From Pedobacter ginsengisoli (GTDB lineage Bacteria; Bacteroidota; Bacteroidia; Sphingobacteriales; Sphingobacteriaceae): a stretch of 64,000 nt of DNA. The position numbers and the translations under genes are program-made. The notes below the pieces were generated by a model. It was not told where the DNA came from, ran no database searches, and worked only from the letters and a program-made list of their open reading frames with translations. Positions 42,701 to 50,636 of this stretch are shown here, one piece after another (position 1 is the first letter of the stretch; every line of letters begins with the position of its first letter). The stretch lies in contig NZ_JASSYX010000004.1 of NCBI RefSeq assembly GCF_030244015.1, positions 558,001-622,000 of the forward strand, in the 5' to 3' direction.

Positions 42701-43412
42701 AGTGTCCCCGCTTTACCAGTCGGGAACAGAAAGAATTGAAAAACAAACAGAAACTGAAGAGGCCGACTATCCACAGCCAGATTTCCATGGCCGCATAAAT
42801 ACTTTTGGTGTATCCCGGTTTTAGCTTTACTTCAAACAGCAGACTCCCGTCAAGCTTATTAATGCCCTTAACCTCGGGATCTGTAAAAGTGGCCAGTGTA
42901 AGTGAATTTGTATTGGAAAGCAATGGGGAGATCTCATTGTCAAGATATTGGTTCTGGATCGAGTACTGGCTTTTGATCTCTATTAAAAAAAGGATAATGT
43001 AAGAGCCTGATGTTTTTTTTATAACCTCGTACCAGCCATTTGAATATTGGACAAATGAAGAGCCCTCCCTGATAAATTCCGGATCAGAAGGTATAGCTTT
43101 AACAGAACTCCAAAACCTAAGCTGGCCATCCTGATAAGTCAGAATATTGAGGCCTTTATCTCCATAGGTATTCATAAAATTCAGGCCATAGTCTTCATTC
43201 ACATGATATTGCTTGGCACTTTCGATCTGCCTGGCATCCGCGAGAAAGTTATAAGCAATACGCTCTTTTACAGCAAGACTTTCCTGAAGCTTGGCGGCTT
43301 CATGTTTTAACTGTTCCTTTTTTGTGATCGAATGCTTTAGCGACAACGCGGTAACGATACAACAAGCACCTAGTATTACTAAAAGAAACCGGATTTTGCC
43401 TGCTATACTCAC
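39693..43412 (-). CDS. large multi-spanning sensor histidine kinase (NtrY-like)
   Basis: A 1239-residue kinase. A first helix (6-25) leads to a periplasmic region, then a cluster of about eight helices (about 200-460), a second extracytoplasmic region, a helix near 700, a third sensor region, and a final helix (about 930). HAMP (about 950-1000) is followed by the H-box VAHEIKNPLTPLKLGVQLLE (His near 1032), N-box LRTFNNLFKNAIEAAA, G1 VEDNGKGID and G2 SSGTGLGLAF. It starts at GTG (43410-43412). No response regulator is adjacent, so its partner lies elsewhere. It ends the queD-folE-fabD run, 30 nt after fabD. Confidence 0.93.
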   Translation of the reverse strand: MSIAGKIRFLLVILGACCIVTALSLKHSITKKEQLKHEAAKLQESLAVKERIAYNFLADARQIESAKQYHVNEDYGLNFMNTYGDKGLNILTYQDGQLRFWSSVKAIPSDPEFIREGSSFVQYSNGWYEVIKKTSGSYIILFLIEIKSQYSIQNQYLDNEISPLLSNTNSLTLATFTDPEVKGINKLDGSLLFEVKLKPGYTKSIYAAMEIWLWIVGLFSFCLFFNSFCSRLVKRGHLILATVLLTLFFLAIRITDLEYGWFNRQFDLEIFSPNIYAESFLMPSLGDFLLNVIALTWVVLFIYTYSDKYKLPKWLISNKASGLAFHFIFLLIFGTIAFLFDAVFFGLIINSKINFDITNIINLGWISWVSIIILCLVWFNIYIIAIILMQQTLQLKVSNRERLILFLGAFTIYLLYRLLTGFSMFFIAYGLFIFIMAWNFYKRGNKFSIGIFASLFFCLAFISSVKYLRFIREKEWNSREAIAQRLVTTEDFKVISAIENLEKGILANRFVQHYFKQPALNSEVELQKHIDKQYLENFLPKFEYNIHEYNSIDSSTTGHRGVELAYFKGLVQSGSVKMQESDFFYRLNDTFGYQNYFGIIPIIEDSRLLGTLVIELKSQAYNYKGQLPEILLDHTIKNDDDYSNYSIAFYKDGRLESQTGKYTYRLSSDQYRKRSVKREFFTDSLNFTHLVYSPVSSKVLVISKENVSYVVRLATLSFFFLVFILFSLTLYILIWLMKNIDESWTGWFNINRSLMINANKILYKTRIQFSIVLSVVATLLIVGWTTYFYIRKEYREQQLDFIKEKVRKVQQSYEKQVLSAGIPYQTDKAIADFNQFADINAAYLNLFDINGGLLFTSLPGMFDQGILSKRMSPNAFINLGQLQRSEFIDPAEKVGKFVFASAYAPIRNAQNQTVAYINVPYYSNEADYQSKIGVFINTLINIYALVFVAIGILAVFLANQITSPLTFIQDSIKKTKLGQKNQPIVWSRHDEIGSLIKEYNKMISALDDSANKLARSERESAWREMAKQVAHEIKNPLTPLKLGVQLLEKSWKEKDANFEKKFERFSKSFIEQIDSLSTIASEFSNFAKMPDTKLEKLQLLPIIGQARDVFTNTQNAEIYIVDQTTREVIILGDKDQLLRTFNNLFKNAIEAAAAVTKCLIKVTITNDHEKVSIAVEDNGKGIDVALQDKIFVPNFTTKSSGTGLGLAFVKQAVENAGGHIEFKSTAEVGTTFYLSFPLS

Positions 43413-43442
43413 TTTTGCTATTGGATTAAGCGTGTCATTTCA

Positions 43443-44324
43443 TCATACGGACGTAGCCGAACTGGTTTGTACTTCCCTGCTCACCTTCCTGACCAAACCC
43501 TGTAATACATTTCCCGGGCCAACTTCCACAAATTCCATGGCCCCGTCTGCGATCATACGCTCAATTGTTTGCGTCCACTTTACCGCACCCGTTAGCTGGG
43601 TGATTAAGTTTTCTTTTATTTTTTTAGGGTCAGTATTAGGTCTTGGGTCCACATTCTGATATATTGGACAGATTGGGGCCGCAATGTCTACTTTTTCGAT
43701 GGCATCCTGTAGCTCTGCTCTCGCAGGTTCCATCAGCGGTGAATGAAATGCGCCACCTACATTTAACTTTAAAGCACGCTTTGCTCCCGCCTCTGTTAGT
43801 TTCTGACAGGCCAGATCTACACCTGCGATGCTTCCCGAAATAACGATCTGCCCGGGACAATTGTAGTTTGCAGCAACCACTACCTCATCAATCTCGCCGC
43901 AGATACGTTCTACCACATCATCCGCCAGCCCCAGAATGGCCGCCATAGTGGATGGCTGTAATTCGCAGGCCTTCTGCATGGCATTGGCCCTGGCAATCAC
44001 CAGCTTCAACCCATCTTCAAAAGATAAGGCAGATGCGGCAACAAGAGCAGAGAATTCTCCTAAGGAGTGTCCCGCTACCATATCAGGCTTAAAGTCAGCG
44101 CCAAGGGCTTTAGCCTGGATCACTGAATGAAGAAAAATTGCGGGCTGCGTTACTTTTGTCTCCTTAAGTTCTTCATCCGTACCTGAGAACATAATGTCAC
44201 TGATGCGGAAACCTATGATTTCGTTGGCTTTTTCAAACATGGCTTTGGCTTCTTCATTTTCGTAAAGTTCTTTGCCCATACCTGAAAACTGAGCGCCTTG
44301 TCCTGGGAATATATATGCTTTCAT
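43443..44324 (-). CDS. fabD: malonyl-CoA:ACP transacylase
   Basis: A 293-residue FabD transferring malonyl from CoA to acyl carrier protein in fatty acid synthesis (cytosol). The N-terminus reads AYIFPGQGAQFSGMGKELY; the nucleophile Ser is in VAGHSLGEFSALVAA (about 90-104); GAFHSPLMEPA carries the catalytic His. Usual length. It lies between folE (32 nt upstream) and the histidine kinase gene, probably on one transcript. Confidence 0.97.
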   Translation of the reverse strand: MKAYIFPGQGAQFSGMGKELYENEEAKAMFEKANEIIGFRISDIMFSGTDEELKETKVTQPAIFLHSVIQAKALGADFKPDMVAGHSLGEFSALVAASALSFEDGLKLVIARANAMQKACELQPSTMAAILGLADDVVERICGEIDEVVVAANYNCPGQIVISGSIAGVDLACQKLTEAGAKRALKLNVGGAFHSPLMEPARAELQDAIEKVDIAAPICPIYQNVDPRPNTDPKKIKENLITQLTGAVKWTQTIERMIADGAMEFVEVGPGNVLQGLVRKVSREVQTSSATSV

Positions 44325-44356
44325 TCTTTATTGTTAGGTTAAAATTCAAGGTGTTC

Positions 44357-44986
44357 TTAATGTAAGTTGGCGGTGATGAGTCTTAAAAACTCTGCCCTTG
44401 TTTTATCTTTTGCGAATTCGCCGGTAAAGGCGGATGTTGTTGTTACGGAATTTTGTTTTTGTATACCGCGCATAGCCATGCACAGGTGTTTACATTCAAT
44501 AACTACAGCAACGCCGGCCGGCTGCAGTGTTTCCTGGATGCAATCCCTGATCTCATTTGTCAGACGCTCCTGAACCTGCAGACGCCTTGCAAATGCATCA
44601 ACGATACGAGGTATCTTACTTAGACCTACTATATGGCCATTAGGAATGTAGGCAACGTGGGCTTTACCGAAAAAAGGGAGCATGTGGTGCTCACACATAG
44701 AAAAAACTTCTATGTCCTTTACAACAACCATTTGACTATAATCTTCTTTAAACATCGCTCCCCGCAGTATCTCTGAAGGATTGAGGTCATAACCATGGGT
44801 GAGGTACTGCAATGCCTTAGCCACACGCTCAGGCGTTTTCAATAATCCTTCCCTTTCGGGATCCTCGCCAAGCTGGCCTAAAATATCTTTGTAGTGGTCA
44901 GCTACCGCGTTTATCTTACCTGCATTGTAACGGTCTATTTTTATGTAGCCGTTCTCTTCATCATCAAGGTGGTCTGTATGATTCAT
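44357..44986 (-). CDS. folE: GTP cyclohydrolase I
   Basis: A 209-residue FolE converting GTP to 7,8-dihydroneopterin triphosphate, the entry to folate and queuosine/pterin pathways. The zinc and active-site motif is MCEHHMLPFFGKAHVAYIP (Cys and His ligands); GLSKIPRIVDAFARRLQVQE follows, and CKHLCMAMRGIQKQNS supplies the third ligand. An acidic N-terminal extension of ~20 residues is present. It starts 11 nt after queD, which uses its product. Confidence 0.97.
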   Translation of the reverse strand: MNHTDHLDDEENGYIKIDRYNAGKINAVADHYKDILGQLGEDPEREGLLKTPERVAKALQYLTHGYDLNPSEILRGAMFKEDYSQMVVVKDIEVFSMCEHHMLPFFGKAHVAYIPNGHIVGLSKIPRIVDAFARRLQVQERLTNEIRDCIQETLQPAGVAVVIECKHLCMAMRGIQKQNSVTTTSAFTGEFAKDKTRAEFLRLITANLH

Positions 44987-44997
44987 AATTGTGCTAA

Positions 44998-45408
44998 TTA
45001 ACCGAAGTATTCAACAAAGTTATTTTCGGTTTCGTAAATTTTTATGCAATGCAGCTGAGCTCCGGATTCAGAGATCAATGGCAACAATACCTTCCAGATC
45101 TCTATTGCCAGGTTTTCCGTAGAGGCTAGTTTCCCTTTCATAAAATCTACATCAAGATTTAGGTTTTTGTGGTCAATCTTGTCAACAACATGTGTATTGG
45201 TAATATCTTTCAACCACTTTAAGTCAACTAAAAATCCGGTTTCCGGGTTGACCTCACCTTTGACTGTTACATACAACTGATAGTTATGTCCATGCCAGTT
45301 CGGGTTGGCACATTTACCATAAACTTCTGTATTTTTATCTTCGGTCCAGTCGGGCCTGGACAATTTGTGTGCTGCGTTAAATGATGCTTTTCTCGTTATA
45401 TATATCAT
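44998..45408 (-). CDS. queD: 6-carboxy-5,6,7,8-tetrahydropterin synthase (QueD)
   Basis: A 136-residue QueD/PTPS-family enzyme making 6-carboxytetrahydropterin from dihydroneopterin triphosphate in queuosine synthesis. Zinc ligands: His in FNAAHKL, and WHGHNYQLYVTVKG (HGH). CANPNWHGHN holds the catalytic Cys of the QueD group. Glu near the end lies in KIYETENNFVEY. Small length fits bacterial QueD. First gene of the queD-folE-fabD-kinase run, with a promoter at 45427-45456. Confidence 0.92.
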   Translation of the reverse strand: MIYITRKASFNAAHKLSRPDWTEDKNTEVYGKCANPNWHGHNYQLYVTVKGEVNPETGFLVDLKWLKDITNTHVVDKIDHKNLNLDVDFMKGKLASTENLAIEIWKVLLPLISESGAQLHCIKIYETENNFVEYFG

Positions 45409-45426
45409 TTCCGGTTATGTTATTGA

Positions 45427-45456
45427 CAAATATACGCAGAAAGGTTTAAGTAGAAA
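45427..45456 (-). promoter_or_regulatory. promoter of queD-folE
   Basis: Minus strand: TTTC (45456-45453), 18-nt spacer, and the perfect -7 box TATATTTG (45434-45427). Transcription should start near 45421, only ~13 nt before queD, leaving no room for a leader riboswitch. Confidence 0.6.
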
Positions 45457-45500
45457 GGTTTAATGGTTAACTTAGATTTACCATAAATCTGCAGACAGCA

Positions 45501-46133
45501 ATGAAAATCCTGATAGTAGCAGCAACAAGGCCAGAAATCGCACCGCTATATGAGCATTATAATTTACCGCAAAAGGACTTTTTGCAAACTACTGAATTTG
45601 ACGTGCTCATTACCGGGGTTGGAATGACTGCCACCGCATTTGCACTGGGCCAGCGGCTCTCCTCAAAATATAATCTGGTTTTGAATTTGGGGATTGCAGG
45701 AAGTTTTGACAGAACGCTGCCACTTGGCACCGTATTGAACATCTCCAGTGATGAACTGGCAGAGCTGGGCGCAGAAGACAAAAATGGTTTTATAGGAATC
45801 GAGGCGCTTGGCTTTGGAAAAAGCAGGTTCAGCGCCCACCACCATCTGCTAAATGACCAGCTTACCGCGCTAAAGAAAGTCAGTGGCATCACGGTCAACT
45901 GCGTGCATGGCAATGAAAGCAGCATAGCTGATGTCGTAAAGCGACTAAATCCTGTAACCGAAAGCATGGAAGGTGCCGCGGTATTTTATTGCTGTGAACA
46001 GACCGGGACTCCCTGCCTGCAGGTACGGAGCATTTCAAATTATGTAGAACCGCGCAACAAAGAGGGCTGGAAAATAGGTCTTGCCGTCAAAAATCTGAAT
46101 GACTGGGCGATTCGCTTTTTGACAAATACTTAA
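45501..46133 (+). CDS. mqnB: futalosine hydrolase
   Basis: A 210-residue nucleoside-phosphorylase-fold enzyme. It cleaves futalosine to dehypoxanthine futalosine and hypoxanthine in the futalosine route to menaquinone. Seen: ILIVAATRPEIAPL at the start, VLITGVGMTATAFALGQ, LVLNLGIAGSFDRTLPLGTV and ESMEGAAVFYCCEQTG (the Met-Glu purine/ribose site) followed by QVRSISNYVEPRN. Similarity to MTA/SAH nucleosidase is family-wide; the adjacent mqnD, 34 nt downstream, supports the MqnB call. Confidence 0.93.
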   Translation: MKILIVAATRPEIAPLYEHYNLPQKDFLQTTEFDVLITGVGMTATAFALGQRLSSKYNLVLNLGIAGSFDRTLPLGTVLNISSDELAELGAEDKNGFIGIEALGFGKSRFSAHHHLLNDQLTALKKVSGITVNCVHGNESSIADVVKRLNPVTESMEGAAVFYCCEQTGTPCLQVRSISNYVEPRNKEGWKIGLAVKNLNDWAIRFLTNT

Positions 46134-46155
46134 CCAATGCACTTTTCATTGTCAC

Positions 46156-46163
46156 TACCTTTG
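46156..46163 (+). promoter_or_regulatory. -7 box abutting the mqnD start codon
   Basis: TACCTTTG is a perfect TAnnTTTG box whose last base lies 5 nt before the mqnD ATG (46168). If used, transcription would start at or next to the start codon. The -33 region is weak. Confidence 0.4.
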
Positions 46164-46167
46164 CCTT

Positions 46168-47013
46168 ATGAAACTTACCCTTGGGTTTTCACCTTGTCCT
46201 AATGATACCTTTATTTTTGATGCGCTGATCCATCACAAAATTGACACTGAAGGTTTAGATTTTGAAGTGTTTTTCGATGATGTGGAAACCTTAAATCAAA
46301 AAGCTTTCAGGGGAGAGCTGGACATTACCAAACTTAGTTTTCATGCTTTCGCCCATGTTTGTGGGCAGTATGCCTTGCTGGATGCCGGCAGCGCGCTCGG
46401 ATTTGGTGTAGGTCCGTTGCTGATCTGCAAAAAAGAAGCCTTGCTGGCTGAGGCAGAAAATTTAGATCCTAAACTAAAAGTGGGAATCCCCGGTAAGTTT
46501 ACCACAGCAAATTTTTTATTGGGCATCGCTTTTCCCCATTTAGCGGACAAACAGGAAATGATTTTCTCTGAGATCGAGGATGCGCTGATCCATGAAAAGA
46601 TAGATCTCGGACTCATTATTCACGAAAACAGGTTTACCTATTCAGAAAAAGGCCTGTATAAGATCATTGATCTGGGCAGTTACTGGGAGCAGTTAACGGG
46701 TTGTGCCATCCCTTTAGGTGGTATTGTGATCAATCGCAATCTCGACTATTCCGTTCAGGAGAAAGTGAACAGGTTGTTGCGAAAATCTGTCGAGTTTGCG
46801 TTCGCGCATCCCAAATCGGGATTGGATTTTATCAAAGCACATGCACAGGAAATGAGTGAAGAGGTGATGTACAAGCACATTGAACTCTATGTAAACAAAT
46901 ACTCAATTGATCTTGGTACTGAAGGGCGAATGGCAATAGATGTTTTGTTTAAAATGGCGCAGGAAAGGGGTGTAATTAAGGCTTTAACACAAAATATCTA
47001 CTTCAGGCCTTAA
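46168..47013 (+). CDS. mqnD: 1,4-dihydroxy-6-naphthoate synthase
   Basis: A 281-residue MqnD converting cyclic dehypoxanthinyl futalosine to 1,4-dihydroxy-6-naphthoate in menaquinone synthesis. It has the periplasmic-binding-protein-like fold: LTLGFSPCPNDTFIFDALIH (family start signature), FDDVETLNQKAFRGELDITK and LGLIIHENRFTYSEKGL (catalytic His region). Usual length. It follows mqnB and ends 8 nt before the convergent NlpE-like gene; it may also have its own promoter at 46156-46163. Confidence 0.96.
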   Translation: MKLTLGFSPCPNDTFIFDALIHHKIDTEGLDFEVFFDDVETLNQKAFRGELDITKLSFHAFAHVCGQYALLDAGSALGFGVGPLLICKKEALLAEAENLDPKLKVGIPGKFTTANFLLGIAFPHLADKQEMIFSEIEDALIHEKIDLGLIIHENRFTYSEKGLYKIIDLGSYWEQLTGCAIPLGGIVINRNLDYSVQEKVNRLLRKSVEFAFAHPKSGLDFIKAHAQEMSEEVMYKHIELYVNKYSIDLGTEGRMAIDVLFKMAQERGVIKALTQNIYFRP

Positions 47014-47021
47014 CCATAAAC

Positions 47022-47399
47022 TTAACGGCAGGGGCCATCCGGAATCTCCTTCGTAATCTTCAATAATTTGGTAACCACCATTGTAGAATCGAAATCCGCG
47101 GAAACGATCAGGCTGTCGGACTTAATAAAATGGCACTCTACTTCAATGTATACCGGTTCGTATGGCTTCTCAAAATTGAAATTGCTGTAAGCAAGCTCCA
47201 GTGTTTTGGCACTGTCAGCTACCCAATACTCTCTTCCTTCCTCACAATCAGTGAATGATTTTATTTCCGGACCAAAACTATACAGGCCCTTTATCAATTT
47301 AGTATTGCTTTTTTTCTCTCCCTCAGACTTTTGATTGCAGGCAGAAGTCACCGCGACAAACAGGAAAAACAATAAAATTGACTTTTTAAACAAATGCAT
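47022..47399 (-). CDS. small lipoprotein, NlpE C-terminal-like
   Basis: A 125-residue lipoprotein (signal peptide, lipobox TSAC with Cys near 21). The body GLYSFGPEIKSFTDCEEGRE followed by YWVA, and PYEPVYIEVECHF, resembles the small beta-barrel domain found in NlpE-type proteins (copper/envelope-stress lipoproteins). The CxxC of E. coli NlpE is not present; single Cys residues remain in DCEEG, VECHF and GPCR. Function unknown. It follows the LolC/E-like permease gene by 4 nt, so it is probably made with it. Confidence 0.7.
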   Translation of the reverse strand: MHLFKKSILLFFLFVAVTSACNQKSEGEKKSNTKLIKGLYSFGPEIKSFTDCEEGREYWVADSAKTLELAYSNFNFEKPYEPVYIEVECHFIKSDSLIVSADFDSTMVVTKLLKITKEIPDGPCR

Positions 47400-47403
47400 A
47401 CTA

Positions 47404-48636
47404 TTAAAGATCTTGATTTAAATGGTTTATCTTTTTCACGCTCAAATTAGATGACAAAGCTGATGCCACAAAAGAGAAAACACTTACAGTTAAAAATACG
47501 AGCATAAAGTCCTTCCATTTAAAAGCTACCGGATAAGCATTTGCAATGACCAGATTTTCCTCTGACATTTTAAAAACCCCATATTTTTGCTGTACCAAAC
47601 AGAATATGAATCCAATCAGGAGACCAAATATACATCCGGTCATTGTGATCATCATTCCTTCAAATAAAAATATTCGCTTTATCAGCTTTTTCCCGGCACC
47701 CAAACTGCTCAGCACTGCTATGTCCTTTAGTTTATCGATGACCAGCATGGTTAGTGAGCCTATTATATTAAATATAGCAATAATAAGTATAAAAGTAAGG
47801 ATAATATACACGGCCCACTTCTCTGTACCCAGGATGTTGTACAACACTCTGTTTTGCTGGATCCTGTCTTTAATTTCATAATGGCCTCCGATGCGCTGTT
47901 CTATGTTATGCTTAAATTTGCCGGCATCAACTCCAGGCTGCAGGTTGATCTCAATAGCCGAGATCCTCTCCGGTTCATCCAGTAATGACCGTGCAAATGA
48001 CAGCGGAACTATTGCCACATTGTCAAAATCCTGCTGAACCTCGAATACACCGGAGACAGGAATAGACAAAACATTAAAATCATCTGCCGGATTAAGAGAA
48101 TTTGGCTTGCTGCCTTTTTTGGGAGAAAAGACCTGCAACTGGTTAAAAGGGTCTGTAATATTGACCATTAGATAGGCCTGGATGGCTGAGCCAATTACCG
48201 CGTTGCTGCCGGCACTGTTATTCAGTACAAATTTTCCTTCAATCGTGATGCTGTCAAGGCTCTTATTTTTAAGATATTCTGTGCTTACGCCCTTGATCAG
48301 GCCCACACTTTGCTTCTCATTGTACCTTAACAAAGCATTTTCAGACAATACCTGTGTAAAGGAGTAGACGCCGGGATTATTCTTTAAGGCTTTGAAGTAC
48401 TTGGTGTCAGGGTCAAAGGTCTTGCCCTGACGCGGTGAGATGACAATCTGCGGGCTGATGGTATTGAACATTTTCAGCACGACCTCTTCGAAGCCATTGA
48501 ACACAGACAGGATAATGATCAGCGCAGCGCTTCCCACAAAAACCCCTACCATAGATATCCCTGAAATGATGTTTATGGCATTCGTGGATTTCTTGGCGAA
48601 TAGATACCTGCGTGCTATGTAAAAAGGTGTATTCAA
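47404..48636 (-). CDS. LolC/LolE-type ABC transporter permease
   Basis: A 410-residue FtsX/MacB-fold permease, likely part of lipoprotein release from the inner membrane. N-terminal IARRYLFAKKSTNAINIISG precedes the first helix (about 24-46); a large periplasmic domain (about 50-265) is followed by three helices (about 275-300, 325-350 and 375-395). It starts at TTG (48634-48636): the usual LolE N-terminus begins exactly there and no ATG or GTG is nearby. No ATPase gene adjoins it, so LolD would be encoded elsewhere. It is preceded by the MBL hydrolase gene (20 nt). Confidence 0.9.
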   Translation of the reverse strand: MNTPFYIARRYLFAKKSTNAINIISGISMVGVFVGSAALIIILSVFNGFEEVVLKMFNTISPQIVISPRQGKTFDPDTKYFKALKNNPGVYSFTQVLSENALLRYNEKQSVGLIKGVSTEYLKNKSLDSITIEGKFVLNNSAGSNAVIGSAIQAYLMVNITDPFNQLQVFSPKKGSKPNSLNPADDFNVLSIPVSGVFEVQQDFDNVAIVPLSFARSLLDEPERISAIEINLQPGVDAGKFKHNIEQRIGGHYEIKDRIQQNRVLYNILGTEKWAVYIILTFILIIAIFNIIGSLTMLVIDKLKDIAVLSSLGAGKKLIKRIFLFEGMMITMTGCIFGLLIGFIFCLVQQKYGVFKMSEENLVIANAYPVAFKWKDFMLVFLTVSVFSFVASALSSNLSVKKINHLNQDL

Positions 48637-48656
48637 TAGTTTCTGTTTAACAATTG

Positions 48657-49295
48657 TTATTGTAAAAAAGGATTATGCAATCTTTCAAAACCTATGGATG
48701 TCGGCTGTCCGTGTCCGGGATATACTTCGCAATTGTCAGGCAATATAAACAAGTTATTTTTGATGCTGCTGATCAGCTGGCTATGGTTTCCACCCGGCAG
48801 GTCTGTCCGGCCTATGCTGTTGTAAAACAATACATCACCGCCAATCAGGAAATTATCCTCCCTTGCATAAAAACACAAGTGTGCCGGTGAATGACCGGGA
48901 GCAAAAATAAGCTCCAGTTCACTTGTACCAAAGACAACTTTGCCCGTTTCCGGGAGAAAGACCTCCGGCTCCGGAGAAAGTTCATACTGTAATCCCATAG
49001 CGGGCAAATAGCCCGGTATCGCCTGCAAAACCCTCAATTCTCCCTGGTGAAACTGCGGCTTCAGTCCCCAGTTGTCATATACGAATTTATTGCCAAAAAC
49101 ATGGTCATAATGACAATGTGTATTCAATAAGAGCACCGGACTAAGACCTTTCTCTTTAATGAACCTGACCAGCAGATTCTGCTCTTCTGCTTCATACATT
49201 CCCGGATCTATGATCACGCAGTCCAGGGTTTCATCATACAACACATAAGTGTTTTCCCTAACCGGGTTAAAAGTAAATCCTTGTAAACTGATCAT
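48657..49295 (-). CDS. MBL-fold metallo-hydrolase (glyoxalase II-like)
   Basis: A 212-residue metallo-beta-lactamase-fold hydrolase. Metal ligands: NTHCHYDHVFG (HxHxDH), FAPGHSPAHLCFY (second His), GGDVLFYNSIGRTDLPGG (Asp) and VYPGHGQPTSIG (final His). The pattern is that of the YcbL/glyoxalase II group, which hydrolyses glutathione or other thioesters; the substrate here is unknown. Cytosolic. It is encoded in the comA-aroE-gldD run, 12 nt after gldD. Confidence 0.92.
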   Translation of the reverse strand: MISLQGFTFNPVRENTYVLYDETLDCVIIDPGMYEAEEQNLLVRFIKEKGLSPVLLLNTHCHYDHVFGNKFVYDNWGLKPQFHQGELRVLQAIPGYLPAMGLQYELSPEPEVFLPETGKVVFGTSELELIFAPGHSPAHLCFYAREDNFLIGGDVLFYNSIGRTDLPGGNHSQLISSIKNNLFILPDNCEVYPGHGQPTSIGFERLHNPFLQ

Positions 49296-49307
49296 CCTGA
49301 TAAATTA

Positions 49308-49892
49308 CTAATTTTTCCATTTAAAAGTCTCTATCATCCTGTCAATGTCTTTCTTGATGAAAGTTACTACAGGTCGTATAGAATCATATTGAGGCCGTTC
49401 ATTAAAATATAATGCGCCCCTGAAGTAATGTTTTGTACTGTCTGTTAAAAAAAACTGAACTGATGATGCGGTATTACCTTCTATAGCATAATATATGCCA
49501 TATACCTTTTTATCCGGATAGTTGATCAGCTTTTGGTCTATCGAATTGGCCTTCACAGTATGTTTAAAAGCAAAAGTCCTGGCATCTTCAACTAATCCTT
49601 CATATTCCGCTTTAGAAGAAACGTCATAATAAGTAAGGTGAAGACGGCCATTAAACCGGGCAAAGGAAAGATTGTACCAGCATGGTTTTGTTCCGCTGCT
49701 GCTATCGGGCTGCATGGCTGCATAAACAGGATAATCAAAGCTGTAACTGCAGCCATTATCAAAATGCTTATATGCTTTTTTGGGCAGATCAATATGGTAA
49801 TATCCTCTTGGCTTGGGGCTGTAGTTATTTCCTGAACATGCAGCAAATGTCAGTGCCAGCCCAAGAAAATAAAGAATTAGCGTTCCTTTCAT
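49308..49892 (-). CDS. gldD: gliding motility lipoprotein GldD
   Basis: A 194-residue lipoprotein (lipobox TFAAC, Cys near 19). The family segments PKPRGYYHIDLPKKAYKHFD, CSYSFDYPVYA and RLHLTYYDVSSK are visible, and the length fits. GldD is required for gliding in Flavobacterium and is linked to the type IX secretion machinery; in non-gliding relatives it is kept, probably for secretion. It abuts aroE (0 nt gap) and precedes the MBL hydrolase. Confidence 0.9.
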   Translation of the reverse strand: MKGTLILYFLGLALTFAACSGNNYSPKPRGYYHIDLPKKAYKHFDNGCSYSFDYPVYAAMQPDSSSGTKPCWYNLSFARFNGRLHLTYYDVSSKAEYEGLVEDARTFAFKHTVKANSIDQKLINYPDKKVYGIYYAIEGNTASSVQFFLTDSTKHYFRGALYFNERPQYDSIRPVVTFIKKDIDRMIETFKWKN

Positions 49893-50636
49893 TTAAATAT
49901 TCCAGATATACCATGAGCGCTCTGCCTGCAGATGCAGCATTTCTATTCCATTTTTTATTTTAGCTCCTCTTTCCCTTGATTTTCTAAGAAATACAGTTTC
50001 TTCAGGATTATAAACCAAATCATAGGCCAGATGCCTGTCGGATAACGATTCATAGGGAATCTCAGGACAGCTATCGTAATCGGGAGACATTCCAAGGGGT
50101 GTAGTATTGATCAGTATGGTATGTTCCTTCAGCACGTCAGCAGTAATCCGGTTATATAAGACGGAATCGCTGCCGGGCTTTCTGGTCACCACCAGAAACG
50201 GGATACCAAGTTTACTCAGCACGTATTTGACTGCTTTGGCTGCGCCTCCATCGCCAAAAACAAGTGCTTTGGAATGATGAGGTTCCAGCATAGGCGCCAG
50301 TGATTCCTCAAAACCGTAGGCGTCGGTATTGTATCCTTTTAGAAACAGCCTGCCGTTGCCACGTTTCACGGCAACACAGTTTACTGCCCCGATTTGCGCT
50401 GCAGCTTCATCGATCTCATCCAGATAGGGGATTACTGCAAGTTTGTATGGGATTGTTACATTAATCCCTTCCAGTTCCTGATCCTGAGCAATCAGCTGCG
50501 GAAAAAGTTCAATATTTTCTATTGGGAAAAGCTCATACGCACACCCTGGTATGTTTTCCGCTGTAAATTTCTGTGTAAAGAACTTTTTAGAAAAGGAATG
50601 TGACAGCGGGAATCCGATTAAACCGAATCTTCTCAT
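49893..50636 (-). CDS. aroE: shikimate dehydrogenase
   Basis: A 247-residue AroE reducing 3-dehydroshikimate with NADPH in aromatic amino acid synthesis. Seen: RFGLIGFPLSHSFSKKFF (shikimate-binding Ser-x-Ser), INVTIPYK with the catalytic Lys, NTDAYGF, and the NADP fold VFGDGGAAKAVKYVL; INTTPLGMSP follows. It is somewhat shorter than the 270-residue E. coli protein, as usual for Bacteroidota. Its start overlaps the comA stop by one base. Confidence 0.96.
   Translation of the reverse strand: MRRFGLIGFPLSHSFSKKFFTQKFTAENIPGCAYELFPIENIELFPQLIAQDQELEGINVTIPYKLAVIPYLDEIDEAAAQIGAVNCVAVKRGNGRLFLKGYNTDAYGFEESLAPMLEPHHSKALVFGDGGAAKAVKYVLSKLGIPFLVVTRKPGSDSVLYNRITADVLKEHTILINTTPLGMSPDYDSCPEIPYESLSDRHLAYDLVYNPEETVFLRKSRERGAKIKNGIEMLHLQAERSWYIWNI

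Noticed and set aside
45409..45500. Possible preQ1 riboswitch before queD
   Set aside because: The predicted queD leader is only about 13 nt and no preQ1 aptamer core is seen; queuosine control by RNA is not supported here.
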